A DNA stretch of 64,000 nucleotides from Aquamicrobium lusatiense (GCF_014201615.1 NZ_JACHEU010000001.1:453631-517630); one strand, 5' to 3'; counted from the stretch's first letter, positions 1-9,497 are shown. A program made the numbers and translations. Notes: a model not told the origin generated them from the sequence alone.

Positions 1-320
1 GCGCGCTGAATGGCGTCGTTGTCGCCCTTCCACACCAGAACCTTGGCCGGACCACAGGCATTGCCGCCGTCGCCGACATCGAACAGCGCGACCTCGGTGT
101 CTCCCAACCGGGCAATCTGGTCGAAATAGATCACATAGGCGCTGGCCAGCTCCTTGTCGCCGAAGGACAGGGTCTTTTCGCCATACTCTTCCTTCTGGGT
201 GATGGTGAGAGCGCCGCCTGCGAAGGCAATGGACTGCGGCTTCTCCGTCTCGGCGAATGCACTTGCGCAAAGGCCAAGACCGAGGAGAGCCGCGAGCGAC
301 GGACGGAATATCAGTTTCAT
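1..320 (-). CDS. secreted protein of unknown function (3' part outside window)
   Basis: About 106 codons are visible and the reading frame leaves the window, so the C-terminus is missing. The N-terminus is a clear Sec signal peptide: basic KLIFR start, a hydrophobic Leu/Ala stretch, and a probable cut after ASAFA near residue 24. The mature part begins with acidic, beta-rich sequence and contains one cysteine in GNACGPAK. No catalytic motif is visible and I do not recognise the family. It is probably a periplasmic protein. It lies downstream of leuD on the same strand, separated by about 220 bases that hold a short tandem repeat, so co-transcription is possible but not shown. Confidence 0.7.
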   Translation of the reverse strand, partial: MKLIFRPSLAALLGLGLCASAFAETEKPQSIAFAGGALTITQKEEYGEKTLSFGDKELASAYVIYFDQIARLGDTEVALFDVGDGGNACGPAKVLVWKGDNDAIQR

Positions 321-510
321 GATTGCGAAACTCCGGTTGCGCACTGGACGCTGCCTGATCGGAGCGACCGAATCGGGGTGGCTGGAGCATGCAAAACTAG
401 GAAGCTGACGCCGCGGTGTCCACATCATCGGGCGGCGAATTTCAATCCCCTGACAAAAACGGGATGCGAACCTTGCGGCGCGCATCCCGTCGAGAGGCCG
501 GATTGGCCCA

Positions 511-552
511 GACTGTCAGGCCGAGACTGTCAGACCGAGACTGTCAGGCCCA
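511..552. repeat. three tandem copies of a 14-base unit
   Basis: The unit gactgtcaggccga occurs three times head to tail (511-524, 525-538, 539-552) with one or two changes per copy. The third copy contains the leuD stop codon at 544-546, so the array grew into or out of the end of the gene. The rest of the 321-543 intergenic stretch shows nothing I can interpret. Confidence 0.75.
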
Positions 553-1149
553 GGGGCGTGTTTCGGCGTTCTTCTGCTCGAAGGTGCTGATGGAGCTTGC
601 CTTCTCCATCGTCAGGCCGATGTCGTCGAGGCCATTGAGCATGCAATGACGCCGGAAATCGTCGAGATCGAAGCTGATCACGCCACCGTCCGGCCCACGG
701 ATTTCCTTGGTTTCGAGATCGATCGACAGCGTGGCATTGGCGCCGCGCGAGGCGTCATCCAACAGCTTGTCGAGATCTTCCTGGCTGACCGTGATCGGCA
801 GAACGCCATTCTTGAAGCAGTTGTTGTAGAAAATATCGGCGAACGAGGTCGAGATGACGCAGCGGATGCCGAAGTCGAGCAGCGCCCATGGCGCGTGCTC
901 GCGGCTCGAACCACAGCCGAAATTGTCGCCGGCGACAAGGATCTGGGCGTTGCGGTAGGCCGGCTTGTTGAGCACGAAATCGGGATTTTCCGAGCCGTCC
1001 TCATTGTAGCGCATCTCGGCGAACAGCCCCTTGCCGAGGCCGGTGCGCTTGATCGTCTTCAGATAATCCTTGGGGATGATCATGTCGGTGTCGACATTGA
1101 CGATCGGCAGGGGCGCTGCAACGCCGGTGAGCTGAGTGAATTTATCCAT
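544..1149 (-). CDS. leuD: 3-isopropylmalate dehydratase small subunit
   Basis: LeuD is the small subunit of isopropylmalate isomerase, which works with the iron-sulfur LeuC subunit in the second step of leucine biosynthesis in the cytoplasm. The 201-residue product matches the usual LeuD length. The start [15 protein letters not shown] was chosen because the family begins this way; the frame stays open upstream but that extension is unrelated. Family hallmarks include [14 protein letters not shown] near the start and [14 protein letters not shown] in the swivelling domain. leuC is not in the window, which is common in Rhizobiales, where leuC and leuD are unlinked. The sequence before the start has no strong ribosome-binding site. 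Confidence 0.96.
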   Translation of the reverse strand: MDKFTQLTGVAAPLPIVNVDTDMIIPKDYLKTIKRTGLGKGLFAEMRYNEDGSENPDFVLNKPAYRNAQILVAGDNFGCGSSREHAPWALLDFGIRCVISTSFADIFYNNCFKNGVLPITVSQEDLDKLLDDASRGANATLSIDLETKEIRGPDGGVISFDLDDFRRHCMLNGLDDIGLTMEKASSISTFEQKNAETRPWA

Positions 1150-1315
1150 GGCTTGTGCCCGTAGTGTCGTTGCGGGAGTTGCTGACCTTCGCTTTACACA
1201 AAGCCGGCACATAAGGAAAGGCGCGGGCTCTCCATGGCGCAGGCAACAGCCCGCTCCTGCACCATGGCACGGACCCACCTGCCCCTTTAGGCTGACCCGG
1301 CAAAGGGAGAAGAGC

Positions 1316-1759
1316 ATGAGCGACATCACCATCAGGCCGCTGCAGCAGGGCGACCACGACGACTGGCGCCGGCTGTGGCGCGCCTATCTGAAATTCTACG
1401 AGACCGAACTGCCGCAGGAGGTCTACGCGGAGACATGGAAGCGGCTGTTTTTGCCCGGCGAATATGAGCCGAAAGGTTTTCTCGCGCTGGCAGATGGCAA
1501 GGCGGTGGGCCTCACCCACTACATGTATCACCGGTCGGGCTGGTCGCTGGCCAACAAATGCTATCTGCAGGACCTGTTCGTCGATCCGGCCGTGCGCGGC
1601 GGCGGGGTGGGTGCTGCCCTGATCGAAGCGGTGCGCAGGGCCGCCGAAGAAGCACAGGCAGGCGAGGTCTACTGGCTGACCCATGAGAGCAACGCCACGG
1701 CCCGCCGGCTCTACGACCGGGTGGCGACAAACACGGGTTTCCTCAAATACCGGCTGTAA
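1316..1759 (+). CDS. GNAT-family N-acetyltransferase
   Basis: This 147-residue protein is a single GNAT domain, using acetyl-CoA to acetylate an amine whose identity cannot be read from sequence. The acetyl-CoA loop is seen as [14 protein letters not shown] (R/Q-x-x-G-x-G/A type) after the beta-strand YLQDLFVDP, and the C-terminal [15 protein letters not shown] helix is typical. The start at 1316 is preceded by a strong AAGGGAGAAG ribosome-binding site. The gene is divergent from leuD and short of the next plus-strand gene by about 50 bases, so it may be transcribed with the VWA protein gene. It is unlikely to be RimI because the C-terminus and neighbours differ. Confidence 0.85.
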   Translation: MSDITIRPLQQGDHDDWRRLWRAYLKFYETELPQEVYAETWKRLFLPGEYEPKGFLALADGKAVGLTHYMYHRSGWSLANKCYLQDLFVDPAVRGGGVGAALIEAVRRAAEEAQAGEVYWLTHESNATARRLYDRVATNTGFLKYRL

Positions 1760-1813
1760 GGGGCATGGCTTGCCGCCATTTTACAATACGGTGAAAAGCG
1801 CTACAAAGCCGGC

Positions 1814-3007
1814 ATGTTCATTCCCTTCTTCCTCGAACTGAAGGCCGCAAAAATTCCCGTCTCGCTCCGGGAATATCTGTCGCTTCTGGAAGGCATGGAC
1901 GCGGGACTGGTCGACTACGATGTCGAGGGTTTTTACTATCTGGCGCGCGCCGCGCTGGTGAAGGACGAGCGCCACATCGACCGCTTCGATCAGGTGTTTT
2001 CGCATGTCTTCCGCGGCGTCGAGGCCGTTTCCGGCGAAGGCGGCGTCGATGTTACCGACCTGCCGGAGGAATGGCTGCGGCGGCTGGCCGAAAAGCATCT
2101 CTCCGAAGAGGAAAAGCGGCTGGTGGAAGCGCTCGGCGGCTTCGAGAAACTCATGGAGACGCTGAGAGAACGGCTTGAAGAGCAGAAGGGCCGCCATCAG
2201 GGCGGCTCGAAATGGATCGGCACCGCCGGCACCTCGCCCTTCGGCGCTTATGGCTACAATCCCGAAGGCATCCGCATCGGCCAGCACGAAAGCCGCCACC
2301 GGCGCGCCGTAAAGGTCTGGGACAAGCGCGAATTCCGCAATCTCGACGATTCGGTGGAACTGGGCACCCGCAACATCAAGGTCGCCCTGAAGCGCCTGCG
2401 CCGCTGGGTGCGCGACGGAGCGGCCGAGGAGCTCGACCTGCCGGGCACCATCCACTCCACCGCCGAGCATGGCTATCTCGACGTGAAGACCCGGCCGGAG
2501 CGTCGCAACGCGGTGAAACTTCTGATGTTCTTCGACGTCGGCGGCTCGATGGACGACCACATCAAGGTGGTCGAGGAACTGTTTTCGGCCGCACGCACTG
2601 AGTTCAGGCAGCTCGAATATTTCTACTTCCACAACTGCCTCTACGAAGGCGTGTGGAAGGACAATCGCCGCCGCCATGCCGAGGTGATCCCGACCTTCGA
2701 CGTGATCCACAAATACGGTTCCGACTACAAGGCGATCTTTGTCGGGGACGCTGCGATGAGCCCTTACGAGATCAGCCATCCGGGCGGCTCGGTCGAGCAC
2801 TGGAACCCGGAAGCGGGCGCCGCATGGCTGCAGCGCGCGCTCGCCCAGTGGCCGAACGCCGTGTGGCTGAATCCCACCGCCGAAAAGCACTGGGGCTATA
2901 CCTATTCCATCGGCCTTATCCAGGAGCTGTTCGGGCAGCGCATGTATCCGCTCACTCTGGCCGGGCTGGAAGCGGCGACAAAGCAGCTTGGACGCGCCGT
3001 GCATTGA
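1814..3007 (+). CDS. CoxE-type von Willebrand factor A (VWA) protein
   Basis: This 397-residue protein belongs to the CoxE-like VWA group by overall pattern. The N-terminal half is a helical region with PVSLREYLSLLEG and the C-terminal half is the VWA domain, in which MFFDVGGSMDDH supplies the metal-ion-dependent adhesion site (D-x-G-x-S). Such proteins usually work with a MoxR AAA ATPase to insert metal or cofactors or to assemble complexes. No MoxR gene is visible on either side here, so the partner must be elsewhere or in a different arrangement. The ATG start at 1814 follows a weak upstream site. The substrate is unknown. Confidence 0.85.
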   Translation: MFIPFFLELKAAKIPVSLREYLSLLEGMDAGLVDYDVEGFYYLARAALVKDERHIDRFDQVFSHVFRGVEAVSGEGGVDVTDLPEEWLRRLAEKHLSEEEKRLVEALGGFEKLMETLRERLEEQKGRHQGGSKWIGTAGTSPFGAYGYNPEGIRIGQHESRHRRAVKVWDKREFRNLDDSVELGTRNIKVALKRLRRWVRDGAAEELDLPGTIHSTAEHGYLDVKTRPERRNAVKLLMFFDVGGSMDDHIKVVEELFSAARTEFRQLEYFYFHNCLYEGVWKDNRRRHAEVIPTFDVIHKYGSDYKAIFVGDAAMSPYEISHPGGSVEHWNPEAGAAWLQRALAQWPNAVWLNPTAEKHWGYTYSIGLIQELFGQRMYPLTLAGLEAATKQLGRAVH

Positions 3008-3040
3008 TGCGGCTGGTCAGACCGGCCACGCGGTCCTATC

Positions 3041-3102
3041 TTTAAGAGAAATTCCAGCAGAAGTGCAAAGCGGTTTGCGTTCGGATTTGCGTCAGGACAA
3101 GC
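3041..3102. repeat. dispersed intergenic repeat, family 2 (short copy)
   Basis: A stretch with the core attccagcagaagtgcaaag followed by gcggtttgcg recurs in inverse orientation at 51010-51108 and in diverged form at 33351-33444. It is the kind of small palindromic element common between rhizobial genes. It fills most of the gap before msrB. Confidence 0.65.
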
Positions 3103-3143
3103 GCGCTGATCGATGAAGCGGACCGCGACGGCAGGAGATTTTC

Positions 3144-3548
3144 ATGGAAACCACCACCTACCCCGTCACCCGCAGCGATGCCGAATGGCGCGCGCTGCTT
3201 TCGCCGGAACAATATGCGGTCATGCGCCAGCACGCCACGGAGCGGCCGGGAAGCTGCGCGCTGCTGCATGAGCACCGCGCCGGCGCGTTCCATTGCGCGG
3301 GCTGTGATGCGAAACTGTTCGAGGCCAACCTGAAATTCGAGAGCGGCACGGGCTGGCCGAGCTTCAACGATCCGGTTCCGGGCTCGGTCGGCACCACTAC
3401 CGACCGCAGCCACGGCATGCTGCGCACCGAAGTGCACTGCGCCACCTGCGGCAGCCATCTCGGCCACGTCTTTCCGGACGGCCCGCCGCCAACCGGCCTG
3501 CGCTACTGCATCAACGGCATAGCGCTGAACTTCAAGTCGGCCGACTGA
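3144..3548 (+). CDS. msrB: peptide-methionine (R)-S-oxide reductase
   Basis: MsrB reduces the R epimer of methionine sulfoxide in oxidised proteins, using thioredoxin. The 134-residue protein is full length. Structural zinc is held by two CxxC pairs, Cys51/Cys54 and Cys99/Cys102. The catalytic cysteine is Cys122 in RYCINGIALNF. The fold hallmarks GTGWPSF and HLGHVFPDGP are intact. A resolving cysteine near the usual position 63 is not evident, so the resolving step may use another cysteine or thioredoxin directly. The start follows a GGAG motif. It stands alone and ends just before a strong bidirectional terminator shared with dadA. Confidence 0.95.
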   Translation: METTTYPVTRSDAEWRALLSPEQYAVMRQHATERPGSCALLHEHRAGAFHCAGCDAKLFEANLKFESGTGWPSFNDPVPGSVGTTTDRSHGMLRTEVHCATCGSHLGHVFPDGPPPTGLRYCINGIALNFKSAD

Positions 3549-3570
3549 CCGCAGACGACGCCGCGAATGA

Positions 3571-3596
3571 AAATGCCCGGCTGAGACCGGGCATTT
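3571..3596. terminator. bidirectional hairpin between msrB and dadA
   Basis: A perfect 10-base-pair stem (aaatgcccgg / ccgggcattt) closes a 6-base loop between two converging genes. The A/T ends of the stem supply short U-tracts in both directions. Confidence 0.8.
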
Positions 3597-3618
3597 CAAC
3601 AGTCCTGTTTCCCGTGAA

Positions 3619-4875
3619 TCAGGCCGCGTAGCGCTGGGGCCCCAGTGCGCTGGCGTCGATATCGGGCTTGCGGCCGGACATGATGTCGGCCAGCACCCGC
3701 GCCGAGCCGCAGGCCATGGTCCAGCCGAGCGTTCCGTGGCCGGTGTTGAGGTAGAGATTGGCGTATTTCGAGGCACCGATGATCGGCGGTCCATCCGGGG
3801 TCATCGGCCGCTGCCCGGTCCAGAAGGTCGCCTGAGCGATGTCGCCCGCACCCGGGAACAGGTCGGTCACCGAATGCACCAGCGTATCGCGGCGGGCATC
3901 GCTCAGATTGAGGTTGTAGCCGGAAATCTCCGCCGTACCGCCGACGCGGATGCGGTCGCCGAGACGGGTGATGGCGATCTTGTAGGTCTCGTCCATCACG
4001 GTCGATTCCGGTGCGCGTGACGCATCGACGATCGGCACGGTGATCGAATAGCCCTTGACCGGATAGACCGGGATCGGCTGGCCAAGCTTGCGCATCCAGA
4101 TCGGCGAATACGAGCCCAGCGCCATGACATAGCTGTCGGCGCTGCGCTTGCCGGCGCTGGTGTTGACGCCGGTGATCTTCCCACCGGACGTCTCGATGCC
4201 GGTGATGGAAACGCCATATTCGAACTTCACGCCGGCTGCGGTCGCGATTTCCGCCAGCCTTTCGGTGAACATCTGGCAGTCGCCGGTCTCGTCGCCGGGC
4301 AGGCGCAGGCCGCCGACGAACTTGCCGCGCACATTGCCGAGGCCGGGCTCGACGGCGATGCAGCCTTCGGGGTCGAGCACCTCGAAGGGAACGCCGGTCT
4401 GCTTCAGCACCTCGACATCGCCACCGATGCCGTCGAGCTGCTTCTGGGTGCGGAACAGCTGGAGCGTGCCCTGCATGCGTTCATCATACGCGATGTTGGT
4501 GCGCGAGCGCAGATCCTTCAAAACATCGCGGCTGTACTCGGCGATCGGCACCATGCGCGACTTGTTGAGTGCGTAGCGCGCGTCGGTGCAGTTACGCAGC
4601 ATCTTCATCATCCAGGCATACATGTGCCAGTCGAGCGTCGGCTTCACCACCAGCGGCCCATGCTTCATGGTCAGCCATTTCAGCGCCTTGACCGGCACGC
4701 CGGGGGCAGCCCACGGCGACGAATAGCCGGGCGAAACCTCGCCCGCATTGGCGAAGGAGGTTTCCAGCGCCGGACCGCTCTGACGGTCGATGACCGTCAC
4801 GTCGTGGCCGGCCTCACTGAGGAAATACGCTGTGGTAACGCCGATGACGCCGCTGCCGAGGACCAGTACTTTCAT
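3619..4875 (-). CDS. dadA: D-amino-acid dehydrogenase (FAD)
   Basis: DadA oxidatively deaminates D-amino acids, mainly D-alanine, passing electrons to the respiratory chain at the inner membrane. The 418 residues match the family. The N-terminus [19 protein letters not shown] is the FAD-binding GxGxxG beta-alpha-beta motif with the acidic residue closing it in VTVIDRQ. The C-terminal [28 protein letters not shown] block is characteristic of DadA. It follows alr by about 34 bases on the same strand, giving the classical catabolic alr-dadA operon that converts L-alanine to pyruvate. An Lrp-type activator (DadR), often divergent from this operon, is not adjacent. Confidence 0.95.
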   Translation of the reverse strand: MKVLVLGSGVIGVTTAYFLSEAGHDVTVIDRQSGPALETSFANAGEVSPGYSSPWAAPGVPVKALKWLTMKHGPLVVKPTLDWHMYAWMMKMLRNCTDARYALNKSRMVPIAEYSRDVLKDLRSRTNIAYDERMQGTLQLFRTQKQLDGIGGDVEVLKQTGVPFEVLDPEGCIAVEPGLGNVRGKFVGGLRLPGDETGDCQMFTERLAEIATAAGVKFEYGVSITGIETSGGKITGVNTSAGKRSADSYVMALGSYSPIWMRKLGQPIPVYPVKGYSITVPIVDASRAPESTVMDETYKIAITRLGDRIRVGGTAEISGYNLNLSDARRDTLVHSVTDLFPGAGDIAQATFWTGQRPMTPDGPPIIGASKYANLYLNTGHGTLGWTMACGSARVLADIMSGRKPDIDASALGPQRYAA

Positions 4876-4909
4876 GCTCTACTCCCGAAAAATCTGTGGC
4901 CCGGCTGGA

Positions 4910-6043
4910 TCACGCGCCGACATAAATGCGATGGAAACGGTGGCCGAGGCTGGTGAGCACCTCGTAGGCGATGGTGCCGTAGGAGCCTGCCACATCGTCG
5001 ATGGTCTGGTCGGCATCGATCATGTCCACCAGATCACCGGGCCGCAGCGCGCCTTCCGGCAGGGTGGAAATGTCGAGGATGATCGAATCCATGGACACCC
5101 GCCCGATAAAAGGCAGTTCGATACCGTTGAAGCGGGCGGCGGATGCCGCGCAGCGGTGCCAGCCATCGGCATAGCCGAGCGAAATCGTGGCGAGGCGCTG
5201 CGCGCCAGCAGCGGTTGCCGTGTGGCCGTATCCGATGCCGGCACCCTGCTCCACCGTGCGCGTCTGGATCACTCTGGACTGAAGCCGGATCACCGGCAGC
5301 ATCGGATTTTCCTCACCCGGCGTCGGGTTGATGCCGTAGAGAGCGGCACCCGGCCGCGCGATCTGGTGATGATAGCCTTCCCCGAGGAAAATCCCGGACG
5401 AATTGGTTAGCGAGGCAGGCGCGGCCGGCAGCAACGCGCGCAGGCGGTCGAACTCCCGGCGCTGCGCCTCGTTGGCCGGATGATGCGGCTCGTCGGCACA
5501 GGCGAGATGGCTCATCACCAGCCTGAGGTCGATGCCCTCCAGCGCCTTTGGATCGGCCGCAACCGCCTCGACTTCCCGTGGCGACATGCCAAGCCGCGAC
5601 ATGCCGCTGTCGACCTGCAAGGCTGCCGGCAGGGAATGTCCTGCGGCTTTGGCGGCTTCACGCCATGCGCTAAGCTGTTCGGTGCTGTTGAGCACGGCGA
5701 TCAGGCCTGCGGCAACCGCATCGGTCTCCGCACCGGGAGGCATCCCGTTCAGCACATAGATGGCGGGGCCAGTGCCGATGGCGGCGCGCAATGCAATGCC
5801 TTCGCCGACATGGGCCACGAAGAAGGTATCGCAGCCTTCCTGCATCAGGGCGCGGGCGACACGCTCCGCGCCGAGCCCATAGCCGTCAGCCTTGACGACG
5901 CCGGCACATTTCGTGTTGCCGAGCCTCGCCTTCAGGCGGCGATAATTCTCACGGATTGCGCCGAGATCGATGGTCAGGACGGAGCCGGCATCGGCCGCCG
6001 GATCGGTCGCAACGGCCTTGTATCCACGCGGAACCTGATTCAT
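4910..6043 (-). CDS. alr: alanine racemase (catabolic, dadX type by context)
   Basis: Alanine racemase interconverts L- and D-alanine with pyridoxal phosphate. The PLP lysine is Lys51 in VVKADGYGLG, and the catalytic tyrosine lies in GIGYGHT. The start MNQVPRGYK at 6043 is preferred over an in-frame ATG 15 codons upstream because GGTGGAAG sits at proper spacing before it and the family alignment begins here, giving 377 residues. Being upstream of dadA in one operon, it most likely feeds D-alanine to DadA during alanine catabolism. It could also serve peptidoglycan synthesis if no second racemase exists in the genome. Confidence 0.94.
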   Translation of the reverse strand: MNQVPRGYKAVATDPAADAGSVLTIDLGAIRENYRRLKARLGNTKCAGVVKADGYGLGAERVARALMQEGCDTFFVAHVGEGIALRAAIGTGPAIYVLNGMPPGAETDAVAAGLIAVLNSTEQLSAWREAAKAAGHSLPAALQVDSGMSRLGMSPREVEAVAADPKALEGIDLRLVMSHLACADEPHHPANEAQRREFDRLRALLPAAPASLTNSSGIFLGEGYHHQIARPGAALYGINPTPGEENPMLPVIRLQSRVIQTRTVEQGAGIGYGHTATAAGAQRLATISLGYADGWHRCAASAARFNGIELPFIGRVSMDSIILDISTLPEGALRPGDLVDMIDADQTIDDVAGSYGTIAYEVLTSLGHRFHRIYVGA

Positions 6044-6208
6044 GTCTTCCACCCGGTATTCTTTCGCAAATATGCGCCGGCAGCGCACTTAAATGCTTGT
6101 AACACCGATCATGCGCACATTCCTTGCGAATATAGGCATCACATTAGTGGATCATTCGACAAGAAAGGCTGTGCAGCATCGATTCCGCACGGAAATGCTG
6201 CATTCACT

Positions 6209-6241
6209 AAAAAGGCCGAAAACCTGTCGGTTTCCAGCCTT
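6209..6241 (-). terminator. terminator of rppH
   Basis: On the minus strand a 13-base-pair stem with two G-U pairs closes a 4-base loop (arms 6229-6241 and 6212-6224) and runs into a short U-tract. It lies directly after the rppH stop codon and ends transcription before alr. Confidence 0.75.
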
Positions 6242-6262
6242 CATCCGGGGATGCAGGAATGA

Positions 6263-6784
6263 TTATCCGGCAAGGTGGCGGAAGGCGCTCACCACATCCT
6301 CATAGACCCTGCGCTTGAAGGGCACGATCAGCTCCGGCAGCCTGAACATGGGGAGCCAGTCCCAGCGGTCGAATTCGGCCGTGTTTCCTGCCGGCGGCGG
6401 ATTGATGCGGATCTCGCTTTCATCGCCCTCGAAGCGGAAGGCGAACCAGCGCTGCATCTGGCCGCGATAGCGGCCCTTGAAGGCGAGCCCCACCAGTTCG
6501 GGCGGCAGGTCGTAACGAAACCAGTCCGGGGCCTCGGCCAGCAGCGAGACGCTCTTCATGCCGGTTTCCTCGAACAGTTCGCGGTGCGCCGCCGCCAGCG
6601 GCTCCTCGCCCTTGTCGATGCCGCCCTGCGGCATCTGCCACAACATGTCGGAGCCGGTGGTTTCGTCATCCGGCTCAGGGAGCCGGTGCCCTGCCCACAC
6701 CAGACCCCGGCTGTTGAGCACCATGACGCCCACACAGGGGCGGTAGGGGAGGGATTCGGGATCGACGAGCTTGTTCTTCGGCAT
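6263..6784 (-). CDS. rppH: RNA pyrophosphohydrolase (Nudix)
   Basis: RppH removes pyrophosphate from triphosphorylated 5' RNA ends and so triggers RNase E-dependent decay. The 173-residue protein has the full Nudix box [22 protein letters not shown] (G-x5-E-x7-R-E-x2-E-E-x-G). The start [14 protein letters not shown] and the C-terminal [13 protein letters not shown] are RppH hallmarks. It follows the polysaccharide deacetylase gene in the same direction, separated by a RIME-like repeat. This follows the usual rhizobial gene order ctpA - deacetylase - rppH. Confidence 0.95.
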   Translation of the reverse strand: MPKNKLVDPESLPYRPCVGVMVLNSRGLVWAGHRLPEPDDETTGSDMLWQMPQGGIDKGEEPLAAAHRELFEETGMKSVSLLAEAPDWFRYDLPPELVGLAFKGRYRGQMQRWFAFRFEGDESEIRINPPPAGNTAEFDRWDWLPMFRLPELIVPFKRRVYEDVVSAFRHLAG

Positions 6785-6806
6785 GGTGCGGCCTTTCTCC
6801 GGGCTT

Positions 6807-6905
6807 AAAGCGTGTCGCGATCTTTCAGATTCGCTCCCTGCGCTTCAAATTCTTTTTTACGCATGTCGTTGGCCCGAAACCGATTCCCACTTTCGGGCGA
6901 GATGC
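6807..6905 (-). repeat. RIME-like intergenic element, copy 1
   Basis: About 100 bases with two palindromes: gcatgtcg-type arms enclosing cccgaaa/tttcggg, then an aagcg/cgctt hairpin. It resembles the rhizobial intergenic mosaic element RIME1 as I recall it. Read on the minus strand it begins immediately after the stop codon of the deacetylase gene. Copies 2 to 4 are at 11993-12093, 33446-33547 and 53194-53294. Confidence 0.8.
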
Positions 6906-8063
6906 TCAGCGTTTCTCCGGATCGTTGGCGACGGCGGAAACGGGCACGATCTCGATGCCGCGCATCTTCGCTTCATCGACCCATGCGGCCACGGCGTCAA
7001 CCGTCAGGTCGAAGGCCGAACCGATGCCGATGGCGCTGCCTTTGGCGCGGGCGGTGGCTTCCAGCTCATCGAGCTTCTTCAGGATCGCGGTGCGATCCTG
7101 CACGGCGTCGATCTGGGTGTCGGCAATCGCGAGCGGCATGCGTTCCTGCGCGGCAAGCTCCGGCGCTCGGCTGCGGGCGGAAGAGCCGTCGTCCAGATAG
7201 CCGAGACCACGCGCGGCCAGTTCGCGCATGACGGGACCAAGCGCCTGCTCGTCGGCGGTAAAGCGCGCGCCCATGTAATTCATCACCGTGGTGTAATTGG
7301 TCGTGCGCGACAGCACGCGGCGCATGGCCTGCAGATTGTCTTGCGCCGCGGCATCCACAGTCAGCGTGTTGCGGCCCGGATCGACATTGGGATAGTCGAA
7401 CGGCTCCATCGGCAACTGCAGGACGATTTCGTGCCCCTTGCGGCGTCCTTCCTGCATCCAGCGGCCGACCGAGTTGCCACCCGATGCGAAAGCCAGCGTC
7501 ACCTCCGCCGGCAGCTTTGCGAGGGCTGTCTGCGTGCCGGTCTGCGAGACGGCGAGACCGCCGATGACGATGGCGACGCGTGCGCCCCGCGCGCCAGACC
7601 ACGGCCGCGCATAGACGTCGAAGGGCCGCCTTCCGTCCGCCGCGCGTTGCGGCAACGGGCCGGTTTCGCTGTCCTCCACCAATGCCCGGTCCGGCAGATG
7701 GGCGACCCGCAAATCCTGTTGCAGGGCGGAAGGATCGCGCACAACGATGCCACCGCCCTCCGTAGCGTCGGGCTGCACGCGGATGATCTGCGCCCCGCCC
7801 GGCTGCTTTGTGACCTGTGCTTCGGTGCGGGGTGGCGGCGCGTTCGGAACCGGATTTTCGGGCACGGCGACCACTTCAGGCTGACGGAAGGGCTGCTCGC
7901 GCAATGCGATCATGGCCGAGGCGCCCACCACCACCAGTGCCGCCAGCCCGACCAGCACGCTGCCCGCCGGAATGCGGAACCGGCCAGCGCCTCGGAAATC
8001 GTCGCCGGCGCGCGGTTTCTGCCCCTGCCCGAGCGGCCGGTCGATGTCCTTCTGATCTGGCAA
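6906..8063 (-). CDS. divergent polysaccharide deacetylase family protein (YibQ type)
   Basis: The 385-residue protein has a cytoplasmic Gly/Arg-rich N-terminus, one membrane anchor near residues 33-54 (AGSVLVGLAALVVVGASAM), a proline-rich linker, and a periplasmic deacetylase-like barrel from about residue 155. Blocks typical of this family are VAIVIGGLAVS, LQLPMEPFDYPNVDPG, NYMGARFTAD and GLGYLDDGSSARS. Where the family often has D-D-L-G in the first strand this protein has IGGLAVS, so one metal-binding aspartate of true deacetylases seems absent, and activity is uncertain. It follows ctpA in a conserved envelope gene block, suggesting a role in cell-wall maintenance. Confidence 0.88.
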   Translation of the reverse strand: MPDQKDIDRPLGQGQKPRAGDDFRGAGRFRIPAGSVLVGLAALVVVGASAMIALREQPFRQPEVVAVPENPVPNAPPPRTEAQVTKQPGGAQIIRVQPDATEGGGIVVRDPSALQQDLRVAHLPDRALVEDSETGPLPQRAADGRRPFDVYARPWSGARGARVAIVIGGLAVSQTGTQTALAKLPAEVTLAFASGGNSVGRWMQEGRRKGHEIVLQLPMEPFDYPNVDPGRNTLTVDAAAQDNLQAMRRVLSRTTNYTTVMNYMGARFTADEQALGPVMRELAARGLGYLDDGSSARSRAPELAAQERMPLAIADTQIDAVQDRTAILKKLDELEATARAKGSAIGIGSAFDLTVDAVAAWVDEAKMRGIEIVPVSAVANDPEKR

Positions 8064-8170
8064 GCGGCATCCCCCCGAATCAAACCTGAATCAAAACTGC
8101 CGGAACCTCGCGGTTCCGGCAGGATGACATTGCATGGCGCGGATGAACAGGTCCGCGAAGCCGCACGGCC

Positions 8171-9496
8171 CTATTGGTTGAGAACGGCCTTGTCGGGGTT
8201 CGGCGGGAAGGCCGGATCGGTCTTCTTGCCCCGCAGCAGGTCCAGCGCGTAGTTGAACTGGATGTCGTCCTTGGCTTCCGGCGGCACATAGGCGACAGAG
8301 CCTGAACCGGCATCCTCTTCTTCGGCGCCCTTGATGTGGCCCTTGAGGTCCGATTCGCCACGGGTCAGGTCGCGGCCCTGCAATTCCGGCGGCAACGGCT
8401 GGTCGACCTTGATGTCGGGCGCGATGCCCTTGCCCTGGATCGACTTGCCCGACGGCGTGTAATAGAGCGCCGTGGTCAGCCGCAGCGCGCCATTCTCGCC
8501 GAGCGGAATGATGGTCTGCACCGATCCCTTGCCGAAGGACTGGGTGCCGACGACCGTGGCGCGGCGCAGATCCTGAAGCGCGCCGGCGACGATTTCCGAG
8601 GCGCTGGCCGAACCGCCATTGATGAGCACCACGACCGGCTTGCCGTCGATCGAATCGCCGGGCTTGGCGTCGAAGCGGGTCACGTCCTTGGGATCGCGGC
8701 CACGGGTCGAAACGATCTCGCCACGGTCGAGGAAGGCATCGGAAACGCTTACCGCCTGATCGAGCAGGCCGCCCGGATTGAGGCGCAGGTCGAGCACATA
8801 GCCCTTGAGCTTGTCCTTCGGAATGTCCTTCTTGATCGAGGCAATGGCGGCCTCCAGGTCGTCATAGGTCTTCTCGGTGAAGGAGGTGATCTTGATGTAG
8901 CCGACATCGTCCTCGGCGCGGAACTTCACCGCCTGCACCTTGATGATGTCGCGCACGATCTTGATCTCGAGCGGCTTGTCGGCGCCCTCGCGCAGGATCG
9001 TCAGCGTGATCGGGGTGGAAACCGGACCGCGCATCTTCTGCACGGCGTCGTTGAGGGTCAGGCCGCGCACTTCCTCGCCGTCGATCTTGGCGATGAAGTC
9101 GCCGGCCAGCACGCCGGCCTTGGCGGCGGGCGTGTCGTCCATCGGGCTGATGACCTTGACGAGGTCGTTTTCCATGGTGACCTCGATGCCGAGGCCGCCG
9201 AACTCACCCTTGGTCTGCACGCGCATGTCCTGCGCGGCTTCCGCGTTCATGAAGGAGGAATGCGGGTCGAGCGAGGTGAGCATGCCGTTGATGGCGTTCT
9301 CGACCAGCGCCTTGTCGTCGGGCGGCGTCACATACTGGGCGCGCACGCGCTCGAAGATGTCGCCGAAGATGGCGAGTTGCTTGTAGGTCTCAGCACCGGC
9401 GGCATTCGCCGCCGTTCCCGGAACGCCATAGACAAGGCTCATGGCGGAAGCGCCCATCAGCGCACCGGCAAACAGGAGCGAGAGTTTCCGCATCAT
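8171..9496 (-). CDS. ctpA: carboxy-terminal processing protease (S41)
   Basis: CtpA is a periplasmic serine protease that trims envelope proteins and peptidoglycan hydrolases. The 441 residues show an N-terminal signal/anchor (1-32), a PDZ domain (about 95-175, with GGLGIEV and GDFIAKIDGE), and the S41 core. The core holds the catalytic serine in NGGSASASEIVAG (near 299) and the general-base lysine in QSFGKGSVQT (Lys323). The ATG at 9496 was chosen because GGACG precedes it and the signal peptide starts there. It begins one base after the envC stop codon, implying translational coupling. A conserved acidic C-terminal tail follows the protease. Confidence 0.95.
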   Translation of the reverse strand: MMRKLSLLFAGALMGASAMSLVYGVPGTAANAAGAETYKQLAIFGDIFERVRAQYVTPPDDKALVENAINGMLTSLDPHSSFMNAEAAQDMRVQTKGEFGGLGIEVTMENDLVKVISPMDDTPAAKAGVLAGDFIAKIDGEEVRGLTLNDAVQKMRGPVSTPITLTILREGADKPLEIKIVRDIIKVQAVKFRAEDDVGYIKITSFTEKTYDDLEAAIASIKKDIPKDKLKGYVLDLRLNPGGLLDQAVSVSDAFLDRGEIVSTRGRDPKDVTRFDAKPGDSIDGKPVVVLINGGSASASEIVAGALQDLRRATVVGTQSFGKGSVQTIIPLGENGALRLTTALYYTPSGKSIQGKGIAPDIKVDQPLPPELQGRDLTRGESDLKGHIKGAEEEDAGSGSVAYVPPEAKDDIQFNYALDLLRGKKTDPAFPPNPDKAVLNQ

Positions 9497-9497
9497 T

